Positions 34,092 through 45,525 of a stretch of DNA of 64,000 nt are shown here, one piece after another. Under the pieces are notes generated by a model. It saw only the letters and a program-made list of their open reading frames with translations. It was not told the DNA's origin and made no database searches. Both the position numbers and the translations under genes were made by a program. Origin of the DNA: Dermacentor variabilis (Eukaryota; Arthropoda; Arachnida; Ixodida; Ixodidae); NCBI RefSeq assembly GCF_050947875.1, contig NC_134569.1:41077777-41141776 (forward strand). Reading direction: 5' to 3'. How positions within the stretch are numbered: the stretch's first letter is position 1; each line of letters starts with the position of its first letter.

Positions 34092-34920
34092 TGTTAGGAA
34101 TGACCTGCCGAGGTGGCAACATGCAAGTTTTCGCAGCCAGCTGCAGCTGCGAGCCAGCTTCCCCCAAGATACCATGGAAGCCTTCAACACCCGCCGCGGT
34201 GCCTTTTCACGGGCCTTTGAAGACGCCAGACAATGGACAGCGGCGGAGGCCACTGTGCGAGATCCGCTCTGGAATTTAGAGGCGCCGGCTGGGGTTAGGC
34301 GTGACCACCTGGCTACAGGGACGCGCTCAACACGGGTTCTGGGAATCCAAAGTGCGTAAGTCCTCCTCCTCCAAGTCGAGAGCCCGCCTCCTCCAAAAAG
34401 GCGGGTCATCTACGATGACGTCGAACTATGACGTCGAGCGGAGTGTTTATAAGCAGCTGTTTGTCGCTGCTACAGCGTGCTCGTGCTCATCTGTGCTCGT
34501 CAATGTACTCGTGATCGTACTCGTGAGCTGTGTGCTCGTAAGCTGTTGCTGTATGCTTCGTCTTGCGGGCTCCATTTGGGAGTCCCGCTAGACTGTGTAA
34601 ATGTATCTCTTGTTTAAAATGTAAATACTGTAAATAAACCCTGTTCACCTAGTTCCTCCCAAGTTCCTCTCTACGACCTTGAACCCTTACAAATGGTGGC
34701 AGCGGCGAGATCGTCCGAGAACTCCTACCAGCGGTGGGATCGTCCGACAAATCTTACACCGCGACGTCGCAGAGAGTCACCACCTCCCTGTCCCGTCGTG
34801 GGCGGAGCCACCAACTTTTGATTGGGGAGCCTTCGGTTCCCCCAATCAAGTTCCTCAGGACACTCTGGTAAAGTTCTCGTCACTGTCACACGCTTAACAA
34901 TCCTCGGAGCACTCGCGGGG
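34092..34920 (+). mobile_element. LTR (about 600 bp) plus leader of a Gypsy-like element
   Basis: The LTR runs from TGTTAGG (34092) to CCTTACA (34691), with short inverted ends. It has a TATA-like box (gtttataagcagctg, near 34446) and AATAAA near 34633. Two bases later TGGTGGCAGCGG (34694) looks like a primer-binding site, matching the 3' end of tRNA-Leu as I remember it. About 230 bases of leader follow before unrelated sequence. No gag-pol or 3' LTR is present, so only the 5' end survives. It interrupts the I-clade LINE just after its zinc-finger tail. Confidence 0.65.
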
Positions 34921-35947
34921 GAGTTTTAACACGATATCGTTAAGGGCCCCGTGTCGCAGAAAACCCGGCGTCGGCGTCCCGCGTCGGCGCCCGGAGTTCA
35001 GCGTTGGTGTACGGCATCCAGCATCGGACGTTGTTTCGGGAAAAAAAATTAGAACTACACTTACCCAGGCCCTCTATGAGACGCAAGGAAGTTACTGAAC
35101 TAAAGGAATTTCGGAAGCTAAAACTACGTAGAAAAATATTAAAGTACGACTTACACACAACATACAGGCATGATAGCGTCGGATTGTAATTTGAACATAC
35201 GAGAAAACATAATTCTGTTACGCGAAAACTCAAAGAAACCCCTTTTCCAGCGTTTCTACCACACATAGACTGGCCACGGCGCCCGCCATTTGCGCGCGCC
35301 GGCGCGCGAATACCTTCGAGGCCACGGAGCGCTGCGCCCGATTCATTGCAACACCTCCAGATGGCGCTCGCCTCCACCGCATCGCTGCTCACGTAAGAGG
35401 CTGCGTTTCTACCAGGAACCCCGCCTTCGTGCATACCGTTCGCTGGAACCGTTTGCCGATAAACATTACGGTTACATGCGCTCCAGTTGCCAGGTAGCGT
35501 GAGAACTTGCAGGGTTGCGAGATTGGGCCATTATTAGCCAAATTGGGATACTTTTTAATGCAGGTTGGCGTCGAAAATTCCGAGTTGGCTATATGGCTAT
35601 ATTTGAGCTTTTCTTTTTACTTAAGGGCTCCCTAGTCCTGAGGACCACGTTAGCACTGACAAAATGCGAGAGTGTTCGTTTATGAAAAAACAAAGCTCAT
35701 TGCTGCTACAAAGATATGTAAGCAATCAGGAAGGCCGTGTTCTTGGGCAATGTCGGCGCTGGGAGGATGTGGTTAAGTCATGGCTGCCATGTTTATACGT
35801 CATTCCAGCGCGAAACTCTCTTCTTTTTGTGTTCGGTTCGGCGCCATCTGCCATCTGATTCAGTAAGAAAAACAGTGGAGCTGATAGCTTTCAAGTACGC
35901 GTTTCGTGCCGGCTGTTATACAGCAAGTATGTGCCCAGTTATGACCG
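34921..35947. other. Probable old dispersed repeat, unclassified
   Basis: From about 34940 (gggccccgtgtcgcagaaaa) to about 35400 the sequence looks familiar as a tick repeat, but no ends, frame or duplication can be fixed. The rest shows nothing. Confidence 0.3.
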
Positions 35948-36058
35948 CGCCCACGGGATCGCCGCGAAAAGGGTCAATACTTGAGCTGTTGTGTAACTAT
36001 TATGTGGACTTACACAACAGCTCAAATACTGACCCTTTTCGCGGCGATCCCGTGGGCG
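35948..36058. mobile_element. 111 bp fold-back MITE
   Basis: Two 49-base arms (35948-35996 and 36010-36058) are inverted copies with only two mismatches, separated by 13 bases. The ends read cgcccacgggatcgccgcg. No coding capacity and no clear target duplication. A related string (cgcggaaagggtcaatac) occurs at 38762. Confidence 0.85.
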
Positions 36059-36189
36059 ATGCCATGTTTGATAACGTAGTGACGCGTCTATTGCATGCCT
36101 GAACTGCCTCCGTTGCCTCCGTGTTTACAATGAATGTGTATGACGCCGGTGCGGTTTAGCAAACCTCTGTTTAGGGAGATATAGTAGAA

Positions 36190-36262
36190 GGTGCAGCGGT
36201 GGCGTAGAGGTAGAACACCCGCCTCGCGAGCAAGAGGTCCGTGGTTCGAATCCCGGTGCCGG
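36190..36262 (+). repeat. tRNA-like head in front of the RTE element
   Basis: An A box (tggcgtagagg) and a perfect B box (ggttcgaatcc) lie in a 73-base tRNA-like unit ending cggtgccgg. The anticodon arm is distorted, so it is not a working tRNA. It is followed without a break by sequence leading into the RTE frame, as if it were that element's internal polymerase III promoter. Confidence 0.65.
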
Positions 36263-36729
36263 AAATTTTCCACCGGATTTAAAAAAAAATCCGCGTGTTG
36301 ATAAAATTGCACAAACAGGCCTGGAGTGTGACCTGATCCCGGTGACCAGAACCGGTAACGCACTCCCTCACCAGAGCAGGATTGGCCACCCTGGTGCAGT
36401 ACTTGGCCACAACCTCCTATGAACACAACAATCAAGCCCTCAGTCCCCAGCAGCTGCGAAGCAACTGACCACGGCGGCGGTCAGACCTGCGACGCAGCAG
36501 AGGGTGATAAGAATCACTGGCTCAGGACAGGCCGCCATTGGAATATGAACCTGGCAACGTTTAATCAACAAGCGTAAGACAGCTGACATAAGGAAGTATA
36601 ATATGGATAGAATTGAACGTGCTCTCAGGAACGGAGGAAGCCTAAAAACAGTGAAGAAGAAACTAGGAATTGGCAAGAATCAGATGTATGCGTTAAGAGA
36701 CAAAGCCGGCAATATCATTACTAATATGG

Positions 36730-38322
36730 ATGAGGATAGTTCAAGTGGCTGAGGAATTCTATAGAGATTTATACAGTACCAGTGGCATCCACGACGATAA
36801 TGGAAGAGAAAATAGTCTAGAGGAATTCGAAATCCCACAGGTAACGCCAGAAGAAGTACAGAAAGCCTTAGGAGATATGCAAAGGGGGAAGGCAGCTGGG
36901 GAGGATCAGGTAACAGCAGATTTGTTGAAGGATGGTGGACAGATTGTTCTAGAGAAACTGGCCACCCTGTATACGCAATGCCTCATGACCTCGAGCGTAC
37001 CGGAATCTTGGAAGAACGCTAACATAATCCTAATCCATAAGAAAGGGGACGCCAAAGACTTGAAAAATTATAGACCGATCAGCTTACTGTCCGTTACCTA
37101 CAAAGTATTTACTAAGGTAACTGCAAATAGAATCAGGAACACCTTAGACTTCCGTCAACCAAAGGACCAGGCAGGATTCCGTAAAGGCTACTCTACAATA
37201 GACCATATTCACACTATCAATCAGGTGATAGAGAAATGTGCGGAATATAACCAACCCTTATATATAGCTTTCATTGATTACGAGAAAGCGTTTGATTCAG
37301 TCGAAACCTCAGCAGTCATGGAGGCATTACGGAATCAGGGTGTAGATGAGCCATATGTAAAAATACTGGAAGATATCTATAGCGGCTCCACAGCCACCGT
37401 AGTCCTCCATAAAGCAAGCAACAAAATCCCAATAAAGAAAGGCGTCAGACAGGGAGATACGATCTCTCCAATGCTATTCACAGCGTGTTTACAGGAGGTA
37501 TTCAGAGACCTGGATTGGGAAGAATTGGGGATAAAAGTTAATGGAGAATACCTTAGTAGATTGCGATTCGCTGATGATATTGCCTTGCTTAGTAACTCAG
37601 GGGACCAATTGCAATGCATGCTCACTGACCTGGAGAGGCAAAGCAGAAGAGTGGGTCTAAAAATTAATCTGCAGAAAACTAAAGTAATGCTTAACAGTCT
37701 CGGGAGAGAACAGCAATTTACAATGGGCAGCGAGGCACTGGAAGTCGTAAGGGAATACATCTACTTAGGGCAGGTAGTGACCGCGGATCCGGATCATGAG
37801 ACGGAAATAATCAGAAGAATAAGAATGGGCTGGGGTGCGTTTGGCAGGCATTCCCAAATCATGAACAGCAGGTTGCCATTATCCCTCAAGAGAAAAGTAT
37901 ATAATAGCTGTGTCTTACCAGTACTCACCTACGGGGCAGAAACCTGGAGGCTTACTAAAAGGGTTCTACTCAAATTGAGGACGACACAACGAGCTATGGA
38001 AAGAAGAATGATAGGTGTAACGGTAGGGGATAAGAAAAGAGCAGATTGGGTGAGGGAACAAACGCGAGTTAATGACATCTTAGTTGAAATCAAGAAAAAG
38101 AAATGGGCATGGGCAGGACATGTAATGAGGAGGGAAGATAACCGATGGTCATTAAGGGTTACGGAAGGGATCGCAAGGGAAGGGAAGCGTAGCAGGGGGC
38201 GGCAGAAAGTTAGGTGGGCGGATGAGATTAAGATGTTTGCAGGGACGGCATGGCGACAATTAGTACATGACCGGGGTTGTTGGAGAAGTATGGGAGAGGC
38301 CTTTGCCCTGCAGTGGGCGTAA
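36730..38322 (+). CDS. RTE-clade reverse transcriptase, 530 aa
   Basis: The protein would copy element RNA at a nicked target. RT motifs appear in order: NYRPISLLSVTYK near residue 113, AFIDYEKAFDSVE near 178, GVRQGDTISPMLF near 238 and the catalytic RFADDIALL near 279. The C-terminal RTE block follows (LTYGAETWRLTKR, ERRMIGVTVGDKKRA, WAGHVMRREDNRW, GKRSRGRQKVRW) and ends EAFALQWA. The frame is fully open for 530 codons. The ATG used is an accident of a one-base insertion; the natural frame starts at least at 36603. The full RTE ORF is usually 900 residues or more, so the endonuclease part is absent. All RT catalytic residues look intact. Confidence 0.88.
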   Translation: MRIVQVAEEFYRDLYSTSGIHDDNGRENSLEEFEIPQVTPEEVQKALGDMQRGKAAGEDQVTADLLKDGGQIVLEKLATLYTQCLMTSSVPESWKNANIILIHKKGDAKDLKNYRPISLLSVTYKVFTKVTANRIRNTLDFRQPKDQAGFRKGYSTIDHIHTINQVIEKCAEYNQPLYIAFIDYEKAFDSVETSAVMEALRNQGVDEPYVKILEDIYSGSTATVVLHKASNKIPIKKGVRQGDTISPMLFTACLQEVFRDLDWEELGIKVNGEYLSRLRFADDIALLSNSGDQLQCMLTDLERQSRRVGLKINLQKTKVMLNSLGREQQFTMGSEALEVVREYIYLGQVVTADPDHETEIIRRIRMGWGAFGRHSQIMNSRLPLSLKRKVYNSCVLPVLTYGAETWRLTKRVLLKLRTTQRAMERRMIGVTVGDKKRADWVREQTRVNDILVEIKKKKWAWAGHVMRREDNRWSLRVTEGIAREGKRSRGRQKVRWADEIKMFAGTAWRQLVHDRGCWRSMGEAFALQWA

Positions 38323-38466
38323 CCAGGCTGATGATGATGATGATGATGAGTAGAAGATGACTCAGTTGGGGGGGACGACACGAAGCCTTGGCCACAGCTT
38401 CCAAGAAAATGAAAAAGTGCTTTCAGATATCATTAAACGACGTCCAAACGGCGCGAGCAGTGCATA

Positions 38467-38467
<1 letters not shown>

Positions 38468-38518
<51 letters not shown>
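38468..38518. repeat. (GTT)17 microsatellite
   Basis: An uninterrupted GTT array lies 120 bases after the RTE tail. Long Val or Leu runs translated across it are artefacts. Confidence 0.95.
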
Positions 38519-38957
38519 CATAACGTGTGCGGCTCCTTGGCCAGTCATTATTTTTGCAACCAACTATATTGCACGCGTCTTCAATCCACATGATTCAATC
38601 CAGCATGATTGAAGCACAGTGCCTTAGCGAAAACTCAGTTGCGTTTTCGACAGCTGATCGCACAGAAGCAAGGTGGAAGCGGTCGTGGTCGTGCGCAGTC
38701 GCTGAGGCTACGTGTGGCGCGCCGCCGAAAGCGCCTCCTCGTTTCTCAGGAACAAACTGCTCCGCGGAAAGGGTCAATACGTACGCATGCCGTGGCGCGT
38801 CATATTCACCCGTTATCCTTCAAGGCTTATCTAAGGTTCCTCGAAGCCCATTGCTTGGTTTTCCCGCAAATCACCGCGTTATCTAACTACCCAGTAACTT
38901 TGTGGGAAAATCTACAAGTTGCTTTAAACGAGGGACTCGACGGTTCGAGTCTTTATG
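38519..38957. other. No gene recognised
   Basis: Short frames only. A string like the 35948 fold-back arm (cgcggaaagggtcaatac) is at 38762, but no second arm is seen. Confidence 0.4.
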
Positions 38958-39198
38958 TACAGTGCGCGTCACCCTTGTGTAGAGCGTGGGAATGGCGGCC
39001 GCCGGGGGTCTCCGGAGGCACCCAGCGACGTCTAACGGTAGCTACTGGGCCCGAGATAAGAGGTGCCTGGGTGCGCAGCGGCCGGCGCATCTAATCTCAG
39101 GCCTGCAGCCACTGCTACCATTAGATGTCGCTGGCTAGCTGTGTAGCGCCCCGGCGGCCACCGTTCGCGCGCTGTACACGAGGATGACGCGCACTGTA
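38958..39198. mobile_element. 237 bp MITE with TA target duplication
   Basis: The ends CAGTGCGCGTCA (38960) and TGACGCGCACTG (to 39196) are inverted and flanked by TA on both sides. The arms stay similar for about 95 bases (ggcggccgccgg, cagcgacgtctaa.ggtagc). The CAGT tip and TA duplication suit a Tc1/mariner-type helper. No coding frame. Confidence 0.78.
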
Positions 39199-42100
39199 CA
39201 TTCTCAGCGAAGCGCAGTAGTCTCGACTGTCAATCAAAACGAAATATTCTGCTCTAGTATCACCAATCAGCGCCAAGCTGTGGGCTAGCCTCTTCCCATG
39301 TTCCTCCTGCTGTCTGAGCCTGCTCTGTCCCTACTTGTGCTGCCTCTTTCGGAGCTTTTCAACTCTGCAGTTCTATATGGTCCAAGTGGCAGTGGAAGTT
39401 AAGTCAAACGGGGCGAGATTGTATACTTAATCCATTTGCGTAAGTCCCCAGTGTGAGAAGTATCAACTGGGACTCTACGCAATGTCTTCTTTTTTTCATT
39501 CTTTGTCTTAGTCAATTAAGCAGCTTTGTATTACTGAAAGTTGCGATTGTTTCATGGTAATTTTTGAACGTTGCATATTATTACAATGATAAGTTCTGTA
39601 AATATATGAAAATGATGTCCGTCCATAGTGAAGATGGCAAGGCAATTGCCCACCAAAGGTCGGTGAGTGATTGCCTTTTTAACGTGAGGATGATAACACG
39701 TCACGTTTCATACCGTACTCCTCAGGCATTTTTTTTTTCTTTTAAACTATGAGCGTACGAGTAATTGCGATTATGGCTTACTTTTTATGTGCACGTACTT
39801 TATGAACCATCGTAATTCCTCTTTGTTCGTCTAGCTATTCATTACATTGTACTTTGCTCACGCGTATTTTCGAACTGTGATGAATAAAAAGTGAACTATT
39901 TTCGATATACGTAATAAGTGCTTGGGAAACTGTTACGCCCATATTCTACTATTTTTGCCCACATCGCAGGGGTGGCTGGGCAAAGAGTTCTTTCCAGCTT
40001 GCAAGGTATATATCGTGTTCCACTGACTTCCTATTCTGATGGTTAGTGCTGGAATTTGTTAGACAAAGGGGTTTAAGTTGTACTTAACTTAATTAGAGCC
40101 GTACACGACCCATAAAATAGATTTTGTGTGTTCCCCAGTGGAATAACATTTCCTTATTTTTTAAATCGCACTCAAAGTAAGGTACGCAGCCACCCTCGGA
40201 AATATGGCAGCACACGCATTCGTGCCTGCATTCACAGAAACTTACGTACACGTATTCACGTTGCGCGAATCTTGCCAGCGAACCCGTGTTTACAAATTGC
40301 ACAGTTCAACTCTTTTCGACACTGATAACACCTGGATTATTGGCAGCGCCGTAATCCAGTTGGCAATTAAAACTATAAAGTTTAGTTCACCTCTTCTGTT
40401 ATGGGCCAGCAGGTCGTTCTGTTTGTTCCCATTCAAAGGCGAATTGCAGTCACAACTGCCGCTTTTTCACACGAGGGAAAATGCGAGAAGGTTTCAAGTT
40501 TTATCCGGAGTCCAGTGTGCCTCCAAGTAGCAGCATTTGCTAACTCAGCGTCGAGCTGTTTTCGAGTAAATTGAGAGAGAAGGCGAGAGATATGGAGAGA
40601 AATAGCATGTTTGTTTTATAAATGAAGCTTATAGGAGAGGCATCCCTATTTTAATGCCTTGAGTTCGGGCCGCCTCTTGGGCACTCGATCGTGACCAGCC
40701 GAATCTGATCCTCGAGGGTGGAACTGGCAATATATTGCCCGACTCTTATAGAAAAGTGCCTAGGGTAAAGCGAAGCGTGAACTAAAGTTAGCTCAGAACG
40801 TGGCTGAGTAAATAGCAATAAAGTCATGAATAAATCGGAAAAGAGGTTCATTGTAATAATAAGCGGTGTCTAAATTCATGTCTGAGTGGTAGCCTCACTA
40901 GAATTCTTTACGTAGACCTTAAGGCCAGTATTGTGCCGGTTGCATGCGGCGGATGTAATTTTGGAGCCGGAAAAGTACGCGGGGAGATTTGGACACCATC
41001 TACGCCATCTATAAGACACCTGCAGAACATCATCAAACGTTTTGGCTATGCTTTTGGCTACTTTCCACTCACGAAAAATTTGGGTCTGGCTATTTTTTGG
41101 CTATATTTTGAGAGCATTTGTCTATTTTTTGTTGGCACCATCTGGCAACCCTGGTGAGAAGCAGTCAGGGATCTTTGAATGCTATCGCGTTCCACTTTTA
41201 AAGGCAAAGCCTTAAGTGTCCTCCTGATTTTTCCATCAGGCATATGCAAATCATAATAGGGAAGCCGTCGATCTGTACGGAGCGAAGGCGATAAAGAAGA
41301 ACGGTCTGCGCCTTCTCGCCATCTCACCGACGTGCGGGGAATACGAAACTTTTTCTTGGGGAGGCTTACGAAGACCGTGATGTATTGAAGACTGCTGTCG
41401 GCCATTCTTTCGGTGTGGATTCTCCGGCGGACTGTCATGACGTCCGCTCATAGCATAACACAGCTTTCCGACTAATTGTTAGAGTGGGTGTCTATAGCCA
41501 AATTCAATTATACAGACATTATTGGCGTACTACGCGGGCGGTGCAAGCATCGCATGCAGAGTGCGACTGTACGGAGTTTACGAGAGAATATCAACCGCTG
41601 CTTTACGGCTCGGGATCAGCATTTGCATGTGCGCGATGCATATATTGCGGCAACTCACCTTCAATTCATGGACGATGGGAATGTAAGAACACGAATCACA
41701 CTTTGCTTCTATTAAATGGCATCTAACTTTTTATTTGTCACGATTTTTTGTGTCTGCTTGTATATCATGTGCGGTGCAAAACTTGCCTCAGCGGTGCATT
41801 TTTTTTTTTAGTGGAAAGCGAGGGTTTCTTGCGCTAGCAGTAGCTTTTGATCCAAATGAATAGTCAGCCTCGTGCTTGTTTAATAAGCTTTAACGCGGGA
41901 GTGTTGTTCCTCTAAATTGTCCTGCTTATTGTGCTCAAGTAGAAAATCGCCAAGAATACAATGCGGTTATTTTATAAATTTCTTACGTCCGAATGCGCCT
42001 CCCGCTATGTTCTCGTTTACAACATGAATAATAAACTTTTTTCTTTCTTTAATTTCGCATTCGCCAGCTTCTCCGTGCTCTCCGTGCCCGCTGCCACGTT

Positions 42101-42989
42101 GCCTCGAGCAAGCGCGGCGAGTAGGGAGAGGCCGTGCATGGCCCACCGGGTTTCTTCTCACGACTCAGAACGCGTATCAACGTGATTACGGCGTCTTGAT
42201 CGCAACCTCGAGCTATGCGATCGACGCTGTTCTGCCGGTGCGCCAAGCGAGCAGTGCACCACCACGCTATCCGTGAAAGGCTTTGCGCGCGTACGAGTGC
42301 ATCGCAGGCATCGTCAGTACCGGCGTTTGTCCAATAACCTCGGTGGGTGTCAAGTGGGACGACGCCGTTGTTCTCGGCGACAGCGACAAAGGCGTCAGCC
42401 CTGGTCCTTTCACTTCATTTTGCGACGGCGCTTCGCGGTAACGTTGAACGAAGCCCTGCGGACATCCGCTTTTAAGCGTCGTTCTCCATATAGCATAAAG
42501 TCGCGTTATTATTGTAATAGAAATATTTCCCTGATAGTCCAGGTAGTCCTTTCCTGCTGGTCCAAAAGTCCCTTATCACGTTATATTTGTGTTCGAGTTA
42601 TTTATGGGCAAGAACGGTGTACACTCCTAACAAGAAAAATAATTTTCCCGCTGCGAGACCTCTGATCAGGCTCGTTGTAGCATATGCCACTCGTTTATAG
42701 TATATCGCTGCGGATGAAGTGAAAATTCCAAAATTTTCAGCTTTTCTATGCTCAGTGAACATGACTATACCCTGTCTGTTTTAAAAGTACTTATGCGGCT
42801 CTTAATTTCCAGCTGGAAAACCATATATGCCCGACCAGCAACAGAATAAGCAAGAATTCGCGGTCAATGAACCACAGATTCGCCACGAAGCCCAAGGAGC
42901 GGCAGGGGAACTTGTTTGACCGCCGACAATGGCTTTTCATGGGATGCAGTTTTATGCACTCGAGCTATTATCACACTCGAACATTATCG
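39199..42989. other. Long stretch without a recognised gene
   Basis: Nothing on either strand reaches a recognisable domain. At 42280-42470 a GC-rich plus-strand frame (GIVSTGVCPITSVGVKWDD) has coding-like composition but no splice support. At 41160-41250 'gctatcgcgttccactttta' and 'aggcaaagccttaagtgtcc' look like a familiar tick repeat without fixed ends. Confidence 0.35.
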
Positions 42990-44015
42990 TGAAGACTATT
43001 CCATAGTTCAATTGCTATGATAAAGCTGATGAACTGAAGGCGTTTGTGGGCCCAAAGATAGGTTTGAAGGAGCGGTTGTTGTGCAAACGTCGAGACGTTC
43101 GTAACGGTTGGGAGAGAGGCAGAGCGGTTTGGTGCTGACGGTTTGTTATTTTGTGAAATAAGCAGATTAGAGAAATCCTTCTGCGCGATTCTAAGGAGGA
43201 TAAGGACAGAGAAGATTTAATATTAGTAACACTGGAATGATAGGGCGTCGATTAGATAGGTTTGATATGACGCGTATTCAAGTTGTGGACGGACGAATGT
43301 TAGATATGCTAGTGATCTGGTCGTAGTAGGAGCGTCGTGAAGGTTTCGTTTAAGGTAACTGAGGGCGCGTGATACCTGCGCTGTGATTTTATCTATGTGG
43401 GTTGTCCAAGAAAATTTGGGTGAAAGATGCCCGCCAAGGTACTTGTAAGACGTTGTGCGTGCTACGTGGCAGTTATTGAGTGTGTACTTGGAGGCTCAAG
43501 CTTACTTATTGCGGGTGAAGGTCATTAGCTTACATTTATCGGTATTAAGAGACATTTGTCAGCGTGAGCACCAATTAGTTACGAAATCCAGGTCCTTCAG
43601 CGAGATGATCAGCTGAACAAGAGATATTACGGTAGATTACGTAACCGTCTGCAGAAAGTCGCATGTTAGAGGAGACACCCACTAGCAGATCATTAACGTA
43701 AATTTAAAATAACAAGGGACCCAAAACACTACCCTGGGGACGCCGGAGGTGACTTCACTAAGAGGAGATGAGAAGGAATTAGTAGCGGTGCATTGTTTAC
43801 GGAAGGAAAGAAAATTTCTCACCCAGGATACAGTTAAGTAATCTAAATCAAGGGACGGAAGTTTAGATATTCGATGACAATGGGAAACGCGATCGAAAGC
43901 TTTAGAAAAGTCAATGAATATGCAGTCGATGTCTAGGTTATTATCCGCACGCATCAGTAAATCATTGATAATTTCTGAGAGTTGTGTGTCACATGACAAA
44001 CATTTCATCACTCAT
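42990..44015 (-). mobile_element. CR1/L2-like LINE remnant
   Basis: On the minus strand it reads CDTQLSEIINDLLMRADNN, then DCIFIDFSKAFDRVSH and TSGVP, with a frame break just after, and later 'CKLMTFTRNK' near 43520. These match the LINE at 2220-4028 closely in order (SCETQLLSFTNDLFQAMD, DCIFLDFAKAFDTVSH). Deletions and shifts remove the YADD box. The 3' tail is not seen. Confidence 0.75.
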
Positions 44016-45189
44016 CCTTTCATCAACACATGAAAAGTATCAATCAATTCTAGATTATAAAGCCAGAATAAACAAGGAACGAGATATTATTACGATATCA
44101 TCGAGCGATGCTCAAGGGACGAGCCGCCGCGAGAACGACGACGAAGTGGGTCTGTGCCCTTGGCGCGGGCGAGTGTCAGCCTGGCGGTCTGGCTCCAGTG
44201 TAAATAGCCTGTATATAGCCTCTTTCATCTGTGTTTTTCCGCACGTGACAATATCATGGGCACAAACAGGACTAGAGAATCCGTTCTCCGCGTTGCGCAT
44301 TTATCAAGCACCTATAGAATATTAGCTTTCTCGGCGATTTGAACAAGTGTTGCCTCTGTAACTTTTGTTTTTAAACATCAACGTTCCATTGTACCCTATT
44401 TTCTGTGAACAAATATTATGAATGAAAGATTTATTCCCGGAAGAAATACGTCTGTCATATTTGTTTCGCTACGGAGAAAATTCCCCTTAAGTTACCTGGA
44501 AAAAGAAGCCAGTTAAAAGTAATTTGATCAAGCATTTTCGGCCAACAGTCGAAAGAAGAGTGCAATAAGACGAGGATTATTATTTAGGGAAGTGCTGCCC
44601 TGACGCCCTCATCCTGCACACGGCCCGCTATCGTCGAAAGCGTGGCGCCGCAGTGCACGGTTGAGAGTGCATTCGTTCCTTTGTGAAAGGAAATACCGAG
44701 GTGCCTGTTTAGGTTTTATATTCCCCAGCATCGTTGAAATGTGCCAGAACTTAGCAAAGCCCCTCCTTAGTGAGTTAGTTTCCGTGTCACCGGCGGGAGC
44801 GTCTTGCATAACTATCAGCATCAGATTCAGCTTCTACTTCGCCAGCCTGCTGCCACTGCCATGGCGTCCTGGTCCGTTACAATCTGCGCCGCCGAAGCAG
44901 AAGTTAAAGAGGAGAATTGCGAAGAGATTGGAGAACAAAGCTCGCTTATAAGAAACGAAACAAGCCGACGAGGGCCGGTGCTTCGTCGTGGCCTCCCGCG
45001 CGTGAACAGGAGTCCATATGACGTCTGCTAAACGTGAAAAGCGATTGGTGATCACTCATAGTAGGCGTGATTAGTAAGCGTGGAGAAATGTCACGTTTAG
45101 ACTAGGCATGTAAAGAAAACTGCAAACGCACGCTTAGGTGAGCGTGGATTTCTTTAGGGTGTTTGACGACTGCAAACTTATACGTATCC
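44016..45189. other. No gene recognised
   Basis: Short frames only, no domain. The sequence at 45030-45170 has a few 'gcgtg' repeats without clear structure. Confidence 0.45.
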
Positions 45190-45525
45190 GCACCCGGTTA
45201 TGGCGAACCACATGTTCCCCGAGGCCAGGATCGATAGGTGCAATCTTTGTAGGGCGAGAGGGACCATCGACCACATAATATGGGAATGCCCATGCTCTCC
45301 CGGGGGGACGCACAATATAGGTAATAGAGACACCTAGGAGGCCCTGCTGTGCAGCTCGGACTCTGGGCTCCAGCTCCGGCTCGTTCAACTGGCTGAAGAG
45401 GCTGCTGGGACCCAAGACCTCCCAGCCTGGATCTGAGGCGGCGGCACCTACCCCTGACCTGCGTGTCGGGGGGTGGGTAGATCACCTTATCCGCTGGAAA
45501 ATAAAAAGTTTTTCTATCTTTGTTC
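45190..45525 (+). mobile_element. I-clade LINE 3' end
   Basis: The plus strand reads a zinc-finger-like tail (RCNLCRARGTIDHIIWECP), then in a shifted frame the C-terminal 'QLAEEAAGTQDLPAW' followed by a stop and a short 3' UTR ending aaataaaaagtttttctatc. This is the end of the same LINE type as 32585-34091. Confidence 0.75.

Larger units (their letters stand above)
36190..38350 (+). mobile_element. RTE LINE with tRNA-like 5' end
   Basis: From the tRNA-like head a 340-base linker leads to a short frame (36603, MDRIERALRNGGSLKTVKK) and then the reverse transcriptase. A one-base insertion (extra G near 36732-36735) separates the two frames; without it they join as one. The 3' end is ctgatgatgatgatgatgag, the usual TGA/GAT tail of this family. 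RTE elements normally carry an apurinic endonuclease in front of RT; none is found between head and RT. Related 3' ends occur at 10468 and 59020. Confidence 0.75.

Noticed and set aside
36190..36262. Working tRNA gene before the RTE
   Set aside because: A and B boxes are good, but the anticodon arm does not fold normally and the unit continues into SINE/RTE sequence.
37377..38381. Minus-strand frames of 127 and 150 codons
   Set aside because: They are shadows of the RTE reverse transcriptase on the plus strand.
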